Source of the DNA: Utricularia gibba
Lineage: Eukaryota; Streptophyta; Magnoliopsida; Lamiales; Lentibulariaceae
Direction of reading: 5' to 3'
Length of the DNA: 64,000 nucleotides
NCBI GenBank assembly: GCA_002189035.1
Contig: CM007989.1
Coordinates: forward strand, 7,917,501 to 7,981,500
Below are positions 54,315 to 64,000 of this stretch, one piece after another. A program made the position numbers and the translations under genes. The notes beneath the pieces are model-generated. The model was not told the DNA's origin. It made no database searches and saw nothing but the letters and a program-made list of their open reading frames with translations. Numbering within the stretch: position 1 is the stretch's first letter; the number at the start of each line of letters is the position of its first letter.

Positions 54315-56932
54315 CTTTTCTTCTTGCAGTCGCTTCCCTTCAGGGGGAGTTTTTATATGTCCAAGAAGGTAATAAACTCCCCCCCAAAACTGAAAAATGA
54401 TTCAATCCTCAAGTTGCAGGAGGAGATGGAAGGTTTCACAGAGCGGGAAAGAGAGAATAAGTAGAGGCAGGGGCCATAAAGGCCACAGCACCCGAACGGG
54501 ATTCACGGGCCAGATGTCCCGAGCAAATGTCAATCAAATTCATATGCATACTTCAAGAGTTTCACTGTGAAAAAGACGACACTTTTTACACGGGAAACCG
54601 CCAATGAAACTGGAATTGACCGCGGGGTGATCGAAAAAACGGAACCCACTTCAAGCGCTAGATGCAATGCTGCCCATCCATCACACTCAACCCCAACTAC
54701 CTTCTTCAACAATACCAAAACAACTAACTACAGGCACCATCTAAAGAACACAAACCTGATTGCACAATCAAACTAAACCCGCAACTCCAACCCATGCTTC
54801 ATTCGGACAACAACAAAAGTCTCCTATTTCACAACTCCCCTCGACGGAATGAATACCCAGGTGGCAAGGCATCCCGTACACCCTACGCCTGCCTCAATGA
54901 TTAATCACACTTCCCAGTAAAACCCAAAATTAGGTCTCTCTGAAATCCGCGGCTGATAATTTTTATAAAAAAACAATTCTAAAACACTACCCAGCGGCAC
55001 ATCAATGAATCCTCAATTTTTAATTGGTTACCATCGATAAAACAAATCCCCAAATTTTTACATATTCGTATTATTAGTTCCTAAAGTTTGATGTATATGA
55101 TATAATTAATCCTCAAAATTTTATATTTTAAATATTTTTGATCATCCAATATTTGAACACTAAATAGAATTACTCTTTAATTATTTAAAAACTAGATATA
55201 ATTATTCAAGAATTAATTTTACCTAATTTTTAAATAATTTAAAATTTTAAATAATATTAGTTATATATATCCGATTGATAAATAATAAAATAATAGAAAT
55301 CAATTTTTTTTTTAAAATTAAGAGCTAATTTGAAATAAAATATTATTATTGTAATTTTTATAAATATTGAAGATAATTCAACCAACCCAAATATGTGTCG
55401 GTTTTGTGTTGTGTGGCGGATAGGGGGTTTGAAGTGTAAATATTGGTAAAAAGTGGGGGCGAGAAAATACTTACGATTTCTCCAACCTCCTGGGTCCGGC
55501 CAAGACAGACACCTCTCCTCAAATGCTCTGCTCTTTATTCTTTATTCTCGTATGGCTCCCGTCGGATGTCCCCTACAAGTTCGCATTAAATGTAACACGC
55601 GACGGTATCATGTCTAAAGAAACCTCACATGTGGTGCATTTCACTTCCATGAAGCAAAATAAATAAACAAACAATATTTTATGTCGAAAAACATCTACTT
55701 GAACCGTTCCGATGCTGGGTCTATTATTCCCTCCACGCGCGTAGACTTCAAGTGCATTATTTATTTCAATATTTGAGACATGAATTACCTACGCAAAATG
55801 CAGTATAAAAAAGGCTTACCTGTGAGTGATTGTGGGATGGGTAGCAACCTAATTGAAGAAGCCAAAGGGAAACAGACAAGAAAATGAAGTCCAGACTCGG
55901 CAACTGGTGCGATCACTTTCCAAGGCGGATCCTCCAAATTCCCATCCTGTGCATGTCCTCACTTTCCATCGCAACATCAACATGCACCCATGGAAAAAAA
56001 ACAAGACATACATGCGCAAGATGCTAAGGATGCGGAGCCTCCTTTTCCAATTCCCAAGCTTTCTGATCGGTGGGGTTGAAAGCAAAGCAACCAATGAACC
56101 AAACCACTATCATAACTCTAATAATTTGTGTTAGTTTTATAAATATAATTTAAATATTTGATGTATTTAAGTTAAATTATCAGCTAAATTAGAACTTATT
56201 ATAAAACATTCATATAAAATAAAAATACTTCCCAAAACTAACCTAAAACTACATACCAAACATGTATTCAAATGATTAGAAGGAAGGAGCAAAGCAACCA
56301 GAGCACTACACGTAAAATTAATGATTTTCTCATAAATAGAGTAAATACACTTTCCTTCAGTTATGGGGTTATTTCGTTACTGTTATAGATGGGGTAAAGG
56401 GTATTGATGTTGGAAATGTGGGAAATGCTTGGAGATGGGGGCCACATTGGGTGAACATGCATCATGACCACAGCATCATGTGTTGTCTCTTTTATGGATG
56501 GCACAATGGGTCGCCCCCATCTCCAATCATCAATTCCTAATCTATCAATATTCTCTACTCTAGGGAAAGGACACCACAAAGATGACACATATAAAGGGGC
56601 ACATACAGACATGGTTGAACTTCCACCCCTCTTGATTTATTACTATTCTCATGTATGAGATCATGTCCACAAGTTGACTATGTATCAGAAGGGCAGACCC
56701 CTACACTACAGCTCATTGGAATGGAGTAGACTGGGCTTGGAGGAATAAATGGCTTAATGATAGAATATGTGCATTTTAGAACAAGGGTGAGGAGATGCCT
56801 ACATACCTATGACTAAGTAGCAAGTGACTTTATTTGTCTGAACCATAAAATTCCTTGCTATAGTGTGACTGAACTTGGTCCATTTTTGTAAGTTATCATG
56901 CTATCTGTGGAAAAGAATTCATGGAATTATCC
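54315..56932. other. Long intergenic region upstream of the receptor gene
   Basis: Bases 54315-54500 are leader and promoter of the receptor gene, with a short AGTAGAGGCAGGGGCC-like GC-rich segment. Bases 54960-55400 are AT-rich and, on the reverse strand, contain phrases such as TTGAGGATTAAT similar to 39640-39690. Bases 55400-56900 have short ORFs only, none with a recognisable family. I see no gene. Confidence 0.45.
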
Positions 56933-58195
56933 TTAGTGCCCATCTATTTCATTTTTCTAGTATAAAGACCATGGATAGAAGATGATGGGAATATGCAGTT
57001 GATAAGCGTAGAGCAGTGAAGTGAGAGGTCGAGAAGATGATTTACCTGGTAAACATAAGGATCTCCACGGCCACCAGCCCCAGCTCTTTTCACCTCATCC
57101 AGCTTCAGCAACCTGTTGAACAAGGTATTTTTAGTAGCATAATGGTAAAGAGAGGCATCAAAAGAAACAATGATGTTATGTCTTTGTGCTTGTAAAGAAA
57201 AAGAAAATTCACATTCTCAAGGCTTTGCTTGTGGAAGGGCTATCACCAAGCAACTGACGAATCTTCACTTCAGATGCGCTTTCTGTAGACAAAATATTCA
57301 GAATGGCATTTGCTCTCTTTCCCAAGTCCGGTGGGATAGACTTTCTCAGCTTGCTTTTGGCCCGGGATTCAGTGCTGTAACTCTGGGTACTGGAGGAACT
57401 GGAGATGGAGAGACTTGCACTTATGGTGGTGTTGGTGGCGAATCCAGAGACACTCTGGAATGAAGCAGGAGCGGCTGAATAGCTGGTCTCGGATTTCGTC
57501 CCCTCGGAAATGAAAACGGTTTTCGAACGCTTCTTTTGAACCATCTGTTCACGAGCAAAAGATGGCGCTTAATGGGAATTTAGGATAATAGATGAATGAA
57601 TTTCACATTGATTAAGCCACTAGCCCTACATGAATGAAATCTGCTAGTGAAAAGAATCCCTGAATTAAACACCAAAATATTAATTCAAAAGCCGTAGAGA
57701 GGCATCTCATATCAATTCAAAAGCCGTAGAGAAGCATCTCATAGTTTAACAGAAGAATCAGGCTAATAAAGGAAATATCGATCCGGTTGCATGTACTACA
57801 TTCTAAATTAGAGTCACAATCTGAATCTGAAAATCAGAGCATGAGTTTGTTCTATTACCTTGAGTTTCAGTTCCTGGATTCCAGGCATAAATGCAACTGC
57901 AGTCAACCGCTGAGCGCCAGCTGGTGATGATTCTTCATCAACACTCGCCTCCTCCATCCACGATCCATAATCTGATATCGGATCGTAAAATCCAGTGCTC
58001 TCCAAGCTTGCGGAACTGCAGCTTCCATCGCTTCTTCTGAAGGAAACGAAAAAGGAGTACAAAACTGAAATAAAATTTGCCGATGTCGATCAACCTTCAC
58101 CTGGGAGAAGAATCGGACAACATGAGAAGTGCGGATGCAACAAAGCGTTCCAGATCTGACGGAAATGGATCTTCTCCTCCAGCCTCAAATGCCAT
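56933..58195 (-). CDS. Unrecognised plant protein with winged-helix-like C-terminal segment
   Basis: I do not recognise a named family. Exons on the minus strand close in phase: 58101-58195, 57859-58036, 57213-57544, 57046-57112 and, less surely, 56933-56956 (231 residues). The protein starts MAFEAGGEDPFPSDLERFVA, then LLMLSDSSPRRSDGSCSSAS, an acidic region, and GAQRLTAVAFMPGIQELKLK. Exon 3 starts MVQKKRSKTVFISEG, contains a serine/threonine-rich stretch, then from about residue 160 RKSIPPDLGKRANAILNILS, SASEVKIRQLLGDSPSTSKA and LRMLLKLDEVKRAGAGGRGD PYVYQ. The last part reads like three helices plus a wing (GRGDPYVY), suggesting a DNA-binding winged helix; this is inference. The final eight-codon exon (KNEIDGH) rests only on a CTAG acceptor. 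Intron 2 holds a 32-bp tandem duplication. The gene is divergent from TFIIB. Confidence 0.7.
57682..57745. repeat. Tandem duplication, two copies of 32 bp
   Basis: A unit starting AATTCAAAAGCCGTAGAGA is repeated at 57682 and 57714 with one mismatch (GGCATCTCAT versus AGCATCTCAT). It lies within the second intron of the minus-strand gene. Confidence 0.9.
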
Positions 58196-58553
58196 GCTTT
58201 GGTGTTTGAATTTGGCGGGAGAAGCTCTAGAGTTTTCCAATAGCCTTTAAAAGGAGGTAATCAACCTTAAAAGGAGATTGGGCCCCGCCCATGGTGAACT
58301 CTTGGGCCGTGAGCCCAACGTCCGCTTCGTTACTATTTAAAGATGCGGGTTTTGATTAAAAAAAGAATACGGGTCGACCCGGTAAGAATGAATTCATCCA
58401 ATCACCCTAGTTCTTTTGTACAAGAGGGGCTCCTGTCCCTTCAATCTTCCGTGCTCCCACAATTTTCTCGGGTTTTCTGCTCCGAGAGTCTGCGGGGTGA
58501 GGGCGAAATCGCCGATTCAATTCAGAGGATTAGGGTCACTAACGGCGGCTATT
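58196..58553. promoter_or_regulatory. Compact bidirectional promoter with site II motifs
   Basis: Only 358 bases separate the start codons of the minus-strand winged-helix-like gene and plus-strand TFIIB. The stretch carries TGGGCC at 58279-58284 and 58303-58308 and AGCCCA at 58312-58317, motifs common in plant housekeeping promoters. Shared control of both genes is inferred. Confidence 0.55.
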
Positions 58554-60371
58554 ATGTCGGAAAGTTACTGCACCGACTGCAAGCGGAACACGGAGGTTGT
58601 TTTCGACCATGCGGCGGGGGATACCGTCTGCTCGGAGTGCGGGCTCGTATTGGAGGCTCGGACGATCGATGAGACGTCGGAGTGGAGGACTTTTGCCGAT
58701 GATGCTGGAGACCATGATCCGACTCGTGTCGGAGGCCCAGTGAATCCGCTGTTGGCGGATGCTGCGCTTTCGACTGTTATTTCTCGAACTGGTGGATCGA
58801 ACGGAGACGCGTCTCTGGCACGATTGCAGAATCGTGGTGGTGATCCTGACCGCGCGATCGTATTGGCCTTCAAGACAATCTCTAATATGGCTGATAGGTC
58901 CGTGTGCACGGGTTTTTCATTTTGAATCGGTGTGTGCGGTGATCTATTTTTGGTTAATAGGGGTTCGAAAGATTTTTCCAGGTCATCTTAAAAGGTAACT
59001 ATTGCCAAACACGCTTTCTGGTAACGGAACTGTGGAGGGGTTTTTTAAAGAACAGTTTTCTGGTGTTTTGATGTGATTTTGGTTTTATAGTGATATGTTT
59101 TATTAGGTTAATGCTCTTGCAAGGGATGCCTTGCAAAGCTGATGGGGCATAGCTGTGCAGAATTGAGCATGCCCTTGGAATTCTTTTACTGTAGTTTATT
59201 TTGTGGGTTTTGAGTCAGTTTCACTGCTAACAACCGTTAAGGTATTCAGTGGTTATGACTCATACTCATTGCCTTTTTTCTGATCTTCCAGGTTGAGCCT
59301 GGTAACAACCATTAAGGTATCCAATGTTCAAGGATATATTTTCTTGTTTCAACAACTGATTATGGTTGTCAGCATTGAAAAACATTGGAACTTTTTTGGG
59401 CTGTAAACACTGTTCCCAGGGTGCAATGAGAATTATGAAATACATTACATATTTTATTTCTGAGCTTGAAACTGAAACATGTTTATTGGCTTTGAATTTG
59501 AAGGATCGGGCTAGTGAAATATACAAGAGGTTGGAGGATCAGAAGTGTACGAGGGGCAGAAACTTAGAGGCCCTAGTTGCTGGCTGTATATATATTGCTT
59601 GTCGGCAGGAGGGCAAGCCACGAACAGTCAAAGGTGCATCCTTGATCACTTGGATGAATGCCATTTACTTTGTGAAGTCCTCTGAAAACTTTGGGTATCA
59701 ACAGAAATCTGCTCGGTTGTCGGTGGAGCCACTAAGAAAGAAATTGGCCGTGCTAAAGAGTTTATTGTGAAACAGCTGAAGGTTGAGATGGGTGAGTCAA
59801 TGGAGATGGGTACAATTCATGCAGGGGACTACTTGGTGAGTCCTGAGAATACAAAGGGTTGCTTAATATCGCAATCTGGGTGAATGTTTGCTCCCTTTAA
59901 AAGTGTTTATCTGATGCTTTGCAACAAAACAGAGACGTTTCTGTTCTAATCTTGGGATGAGCAATGATGAGGTTAAAGCTGTCCAAGAAACAGTCCAGAA
60001 GGCTGGAGATTTCGACATAAGGTGCACTGGATTCAATTAGCCTTCCTCTTGTGCCTTATTGTTAACTTTACAGCTTCTGGTTGCAATAGGAGGAGCCCTA
60101 TATCCATTGCTGCAGCAATCATTTTCATGATAACTCAGCTCTCTGAGTCGAAAAAACCTCTGCGCGGTAAAACCCTCTTCCTCTTTAGCATTCTTTGTTC
60201 ATATCTTAACTCGGGCTTGTTTTGCTATCAGACATCTCGATCGCCACCACTGTGGCAGAAGGAACTATCAAGAACGCTTATAGGGACCTGTATCCTCACG
60301 CGGCGAAGATCATACCGGAATGGTATGCAAAAGAAAGAGACCTCAAGAACCTTTCTAGCCCGAAGGCTTAG
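58554..60371 (+). CDS. TFIIB: Transcription initiation factor IIB (TFIIB)
   Basis: TFIIB bridges promoter-bound TBP and RNA polymerase II and helps select the start site. Seven exons close in phase: 58554-58897, 59292-59316 (25 nt), 59504-59633, 59705-59835, 59933-60021, 60090-60166 and 60232-60371 (311 residues, normal length). The zinc ribbon uses C6, C9, C26 and C29 ([40 protein letters not shown]); [12 protein letters not shown] is the B-reader region. The two cyclin repeats include [58 protein letters not shown] and [20 protein letters not shown]. The end is [17 protein letters not shown]. No anomaly is seen in the coding sequence; intron 1 contains a decayed copy of the exon 2 end near 59228-59246. 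Confidence 0.97.
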
Positions 60372-60809
60372 AAGAAGGAAGCCACGACACCTTTTTTGCT
60401 TTGATTACTGATTCACGTATTTCATGAAGGAAGAGCGGAGCCTGTGTGCTCTGTGGCGCTTTCTACGTTTGTATCATCAAGAATGCGAATTGGAATCATG
60501 GATTTCCTATGCACTTTAGCATGTATTTCTCGTGCACAAAACAAAGGCTTTCATAAATTCTAGCAGCAACATGGATGATGTGACGTCCGGCAGAACTAGC
60601 CGCAGTCTGGGGTTCGTTTTCCGGCGACGCCTGCTGAATTTCCGATGTCCGGCGAGTTTTGGGGCATGTAAATTTATTTTAAGCCCAATGGGGCGAAGAA
60701 CCTGAGAGGCCCAACATTAACCGGGGATACATTCATTGCCTTTTCTCCGCCATCCGAAACCCTATCTGTGTGCTTTCTGCGTTGCGCGTCGACCACTCTC
60801 CGGAGAATC
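60372..60809. promoter_or_regulatory. RPS15 promoter region with telo-box and site II motifs
   Basis: After the TFIIB 3' region, AGCCCA (60682-60687) and GGCCCA (60708-60713), i.e. two site II motifs, are followed by a telo-box AAACCCTA at 60757-60764, about 45 bases before the start codon. This combination is the classic signature of plant ribosomal-protein promoters. The leader includes CT-rich sequence ending at the ATG. Confidence 0.7.
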
Positions 60810-61731
60810 ATGGTACGGGCTTTCTGCTTCATCCTCGCCAGGTTGCCTCGTGAAATAGGTGTTTTTTTTCGACTGTTCTAAGTTGTGCTCTTTCAGGCGG
60901 ATATTGAGACAGATGTGGCAGCAGGGCAGCCAAAGAAGAGGACGTTTAAGAAGTTCTCTTTCAGGGGAGTTGATCTCGATGCGCTTCTTGATATGTCAAC
61001 TGATGAGCTTGTCAACCTCTTCAATGCTCGTGCAAGGAGAAGGTGAATTGTGAATTCTCATTTGCTGCGTAGGACAGCTTTGTTACGAGGATTCTGCCAA
61101 CACATATCACTGGTTTTGCTTGAATTCTAATTTCACTTCTTTCCATCCTGAATATGCTTTTCCTGTGCAATTTTTGCAGGTTTCAGAGAGGCCTCACCAG
61201 GAAGCCAATGGCTTTGATAAAAAAGCTTCGGAAGGCCGTAAGTGAAAACCATTTGTAGGATAGCGTGAAATTTTTCTGAAAACCATTCGTAGCAACACTG
61301 AAGCTCGTTGCTGTTCCAGTGATCTTTTAGTATCCATAGTCTCTTTATATTCCTAGTCTGTGTTGTGAATGCCCCCGTGTGTTGAGCATTTAAGTTGTAG
61401 TCACTTTTTTTTCCACTTAAAATGTTCACTCACTAGGCATAACATGCTTGTGATTGATCTTCTGTCTGATGCAACTTTCCAGAAACGTGAGGCTCCTGCT
61501 GGTGAGAAGCCTGCGCTAGTGAGGACCCATTTGCGGAACATGATAATAGTTCCAGAGATGATCGGCAGCGTCCTCGGTGTGTACAATGGCAAGACCTTCA
61601 ATCCTGTTGAGATCAAGCCAGAGATGATTGGTCACTACCTTGCTGAGTTTTCGATCTCATATAAGCCCGTCAAGCATGGAAGACCCGGTATCGGTGCCAC
61701 CCACTCTTCCAGGTTCATTCCTCTCAAGTGA
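60810..61731 (+). CDS. RPS15: 40S ribosomal protein S15 (uS19)
   Basis: uS19 is a head protein of the small ribosomal subunit near the decoding centre. Four exons: 60810-60812 (the ATG alone), 60897-61042, 61180-61237 and 61483-61731 (151 residues, the family length). Isolation of the start codon in exon 1 (donor ATG/GTACGG) is common in plant ribosomal-protein genes. The product reads [60 protein letters not shown] and [20 protein letters not shown], and ends [12 protein letters not shown], matching eukaryotic S15 throughout. No oddity. It converges on the GDSL esterase gene, with 277 bases between the stop codons. Confidence 0.98.
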
Positions 61732-62008
61732 AAAATCTGCTATGAGTGTGAATCATGGCTGCTGTTGCTCGAAAGCTTGGCTTGCTTACCGCTCATTGTC
61801 ATATAAACTTGTTTGATCTTCCTGAATATGCTCAGACATTTGACATCATATCCTTCCTGCAGAAATTTTGATTTGGATTGTTGGCACTGGCTTACTCATT
61901 TTCCCATGTATTTCTTCAGTAACAACCACTCTGCTCTTTATTCCAGCAAATTGGTATTAACAAGTGTCTTGCTTGCAAAAAAAAAGGTGCACTACAGAAG
62001 CTTATCTA

Positions 62009-63679
62009 TCACAATGTGCACCCCAAGCTGGAAACAATCCTGCTTGATAGAAAATTGAACATGTGTGTATAAGCTGCTTGTGTTAGATGAACACCATCCC
62101 AGTGAATATACCGACTTGGGTCCTCGCACACCGGCGCATCGCCGCCACCGCAGAATTTCCGACTACCAAAGTCGTAGTCCCCGCCGCCGCAGCAAAGTTT
62201 CATGAGGCTGCTTCCATTGAATCCTAAGGGAGACAGTTCAACAGCTAATGGTGATTCTGAACTTGGGAAATAGGCTCTGATTCCGAACCAGAACAGGCAT
62301 GCGTACCTAAGCTGGAGGCCTGGCGAATCAGATGCATGAATGCGTGGTAGTAGTCCAAGTAAACGATGACGGCCTGTGGGAATTTTGAGGCGACAGCCTC
62401 GAGAGCAGACTGTAGGTGTTGGTTTTGGTACACCGCGAGTTCGTTCCCAGTTTTCAAGCATCCGAATTCATCGAATTCGCCGGAGGACTTGTCGACAAGC
62501 GACACCACGGCGAAGGGGACGCACCCCATCGGAAAATTCCCTGGAACCACGAATTTCCTCGCCCCCATTCCGATCACCTCCTATAAAAAAAAATAAAAAA
62601 TATAACATTTTTGAATTTTTTTGGAATAAATTCAATTACCTATTTGGAGTATTTTAATACTAAATTAAAATTTTGGAATGAATTTAAATGATGGTAAAAT
62701 ATAATATTAAATTTATCGTTTCAAAAACATATCTATTTTGTGTGCATTTTAATAATATTATATATATATATACTCTATTAAATAAACGATATTTTTTGAA
62801 ATAAAACATATATAAAACATACTTATATTTTTTAAATTATTCATTTTAGTTTTATTTAATCAGGAATAAATTAAAATATCATACCAAAAAAATTCTTTAT
62901 TGCTCTACACTACACGTTTACCTCGAGACCTTGAATTATGGCATCCGTTAAAGAAGGGACCAGAGCTCGGAGCTCTTCAATGGACTTGTTTTGCGACATG
63001 GCGTAGTTCATGTCGTTGCCTCCGATCTCCCCGAAGAAGATGAGCGAGTTCCTCAGCTTGTCACTGCAGTCTTCACAAAGCCCACCAACGGCGGCGTTAG
63101 CAGGGTTACTGTATCGGGTACCTGTTTCGTGTTCATGCAGATTGCAGACCTGGAAGTGTGGAGCAGTAAGAGCGGATCCATCCCTTGAACCAGCTTATCT
63201 GGGCGCCCAGGTCTATGACCAGGGGAGCGGAGATCCCCTTCGAGTAGAGCGTGGACCGGTCGAGGGCGGTTGCTCCGGCGACGGCGAAGTTTACGCCGTT
63301 CTTGAACGAAGCATACAGCTCCAGGTAGGGGTCTAGTGGCTCCAGCCCCAGAGCCTCAGCTGCGCGAAATTGGGAAACATTAAGCTGAAGCTTTTTTGAG
63401 AAAGCGCAGTGCCATGCACCTACCCATTACGTCGATGATGAGACGGCCGTCGGACCAGCGCCCTGTGGGGCTGCCGGGGAAGGTCTCCCCGTAAGGCAGG
63501 CGGTTGGCGGGGAGATAGGGGCCGAGAGACGGGAGACGAATAGCGTTTCCGGTGTCAGATAAAGAATCTCCGAACTGGTAAATGGCGTCAATGGAGCAGT
63601 GCCTCGCAATGGCTGCTTGACATGGGAGGAATAGGAGGAGGAAGAAGAAGGAGGAAAAGTTGGCGGTGGAAGCAGCCAT
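62009..63679 (-). CDS. GDSL esterase/lipase (SGNH hydrolase), secreted
   Basis: A plant GDSL-type ester hydrolase of the subgroup including acetylajmalan esterase. Five exons on the minus strand close in phase: 63424-63679, 63150-63359, 62922-63070, 62307-62580 and 62009-62223 (367 residues). The start MAASTANFSSFFFLLLFLPC is a signal peptide; an in-frame ATG at 63700 would add seven residues. The SGNH blocks are complete: YQFGDSLSDTGN with the nucleophile serine at residue 39, VNFAVAGATALD (block II glycine), EIGGNDMNYA (block III Asn) and YIHWDGVHLTQAAY (block V Asp and His). FVVPGNFPMGCVPFA and KLCCGGGDYDF are typical of the subgroup. It is probably active and extracellular or vacuolar; the substrate cannot be inferred. 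Confidence 0.95.
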
Positions 63680-64000
63680 GTATGTGTTCCTCCTCAACAT
63701 CAGAATCAGAGGTGTTAAGGGTGACCTTTTTATGAATGAATGGAGAGGTAGATGGAGAAAGTGGGGACTCCGGTGGAAGCGTAGATAGGGGAAGAAGGCC
63801 CCAATAACTCAGCGGTCCTTGTACAGTTATGTCACGGGTTGGAGTTCAGATTCCTCCTCCCTACTCACACACTAAAACTGCCCTTAAACAACACAAACCA
63901 ACCCACCACTTAGAGATGCAACGGGAATCGAATAGTTTTTTCAAACCGTGAATTCGTAAACTGCTTGAACTAACTCCAAACTGTAATCGAAAATATTGAA
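63680..64000. other. Upstream region of the GDSL gene
   Basis: Leader and promoter of the minus-strand GDSL gene up to the window edge. A vaguely tRNA-like stretch around 63800-63870 does not fold into a convincing tRNA. No gene is seen. Confidence 0.45.

Noticed and set aside
63800-63870. tRNA-like string near the right edge
   Set aside because: A GTTGGAGTTCAGATTCC-like segment recalls a T-arm, but no matching acceptor stem or anticodon arm could be drawn.
1-64000. CRISPR array, operon, phage or bacterial insertion
   Set aside because: No regularly spaced repeats, no polycistronic layout and no bacterial-type genes. All genes are plant nuclear genes with spliceosomal introns.

Overview
This is a nuclear contig from a flowering plant, most likely a eudicot. 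Genes are split by short GT-AG introns, exons are GC-balanced, and intergenic DNA is very AT-rich. Every recognisable product is an angiosperm family (R2R3-MYB, DOF, KANADI, AINTEGUMENTA-like, SVP-type MADS, REVEILLE, NETWORKED, PPR-DYW). The region is compact: about 22 genes in 64 kb, with no intact transposon and only small decayed repeats. I rebuilt exon structures by hand from splice sites and reading phase; in almost every gene the phases close exactly.

Layout, left to right. ATG5 (minus, 5' part only, running off the left edge); a REVEILLE-type clock MYB (plus); a KANADI4/ATS-like GARP factor (minus); a secreted pepsin-like aspartic protease (plus); condensin I subunit CAP-G (plus, 12 exons); an R2R3-MYB of the MYB20/43/85 group (minus); a class 3 lipase (plus) converging on Elongator subunit ELP4 (minus); a DOF5.7-like factor (plus); intronless PNO1 (plus); an AIL6/7-like double AP2 factor (minus); a NET2 actin-binding coiled-coil protein (minus); an SVP/AGL24-like MADS factor (minus); a short BED-finger protein derived from a hAT transposase (plus); a plant guanylate kinase (minus); a PPR-DYW protein (minus); a polygalacturonase (plus); a PXC3-like receptor pseudokinase (minus); an unrecognised plant protein with a winged-helix-like C-terminus (minus), divergent from TFIIB (plus); 40S ribosomal protein uS19/RPS15 (plus); and a GDSL esterase (minus).

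The genes do not form one pathway; this is ordinary gene-rich euchromatin. The order is informative, though: from memory, several neighbours are also neighbours in Arabidopsis (RVE2, aspartic protease and CAP-G on 5g37; NET2C beside AIL6 on 5g10; TFIIB, PXC3, ADPG2 and GK-1 on 2g41), so the window looks like old collinear blocks joined.

The observations most worth checking are: reading-frame breaks near the C-termini of three or four genes (CAP-G, the SVP-like gene, the AIL gene and a small membrane protein), which are either real decay or indel errors in the assembly; a 9-nt microexon followed by a GC-AG intron in the AIL gene; a stop-free in-frame intron in the PPR gene; an evening element upstream of the REVEILLE gene; and paired site II or telo-box promoters on the ribosome-related genes. 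I found no evidence of a new multi-gene system, CRISPR array, operon or tRNA gene.
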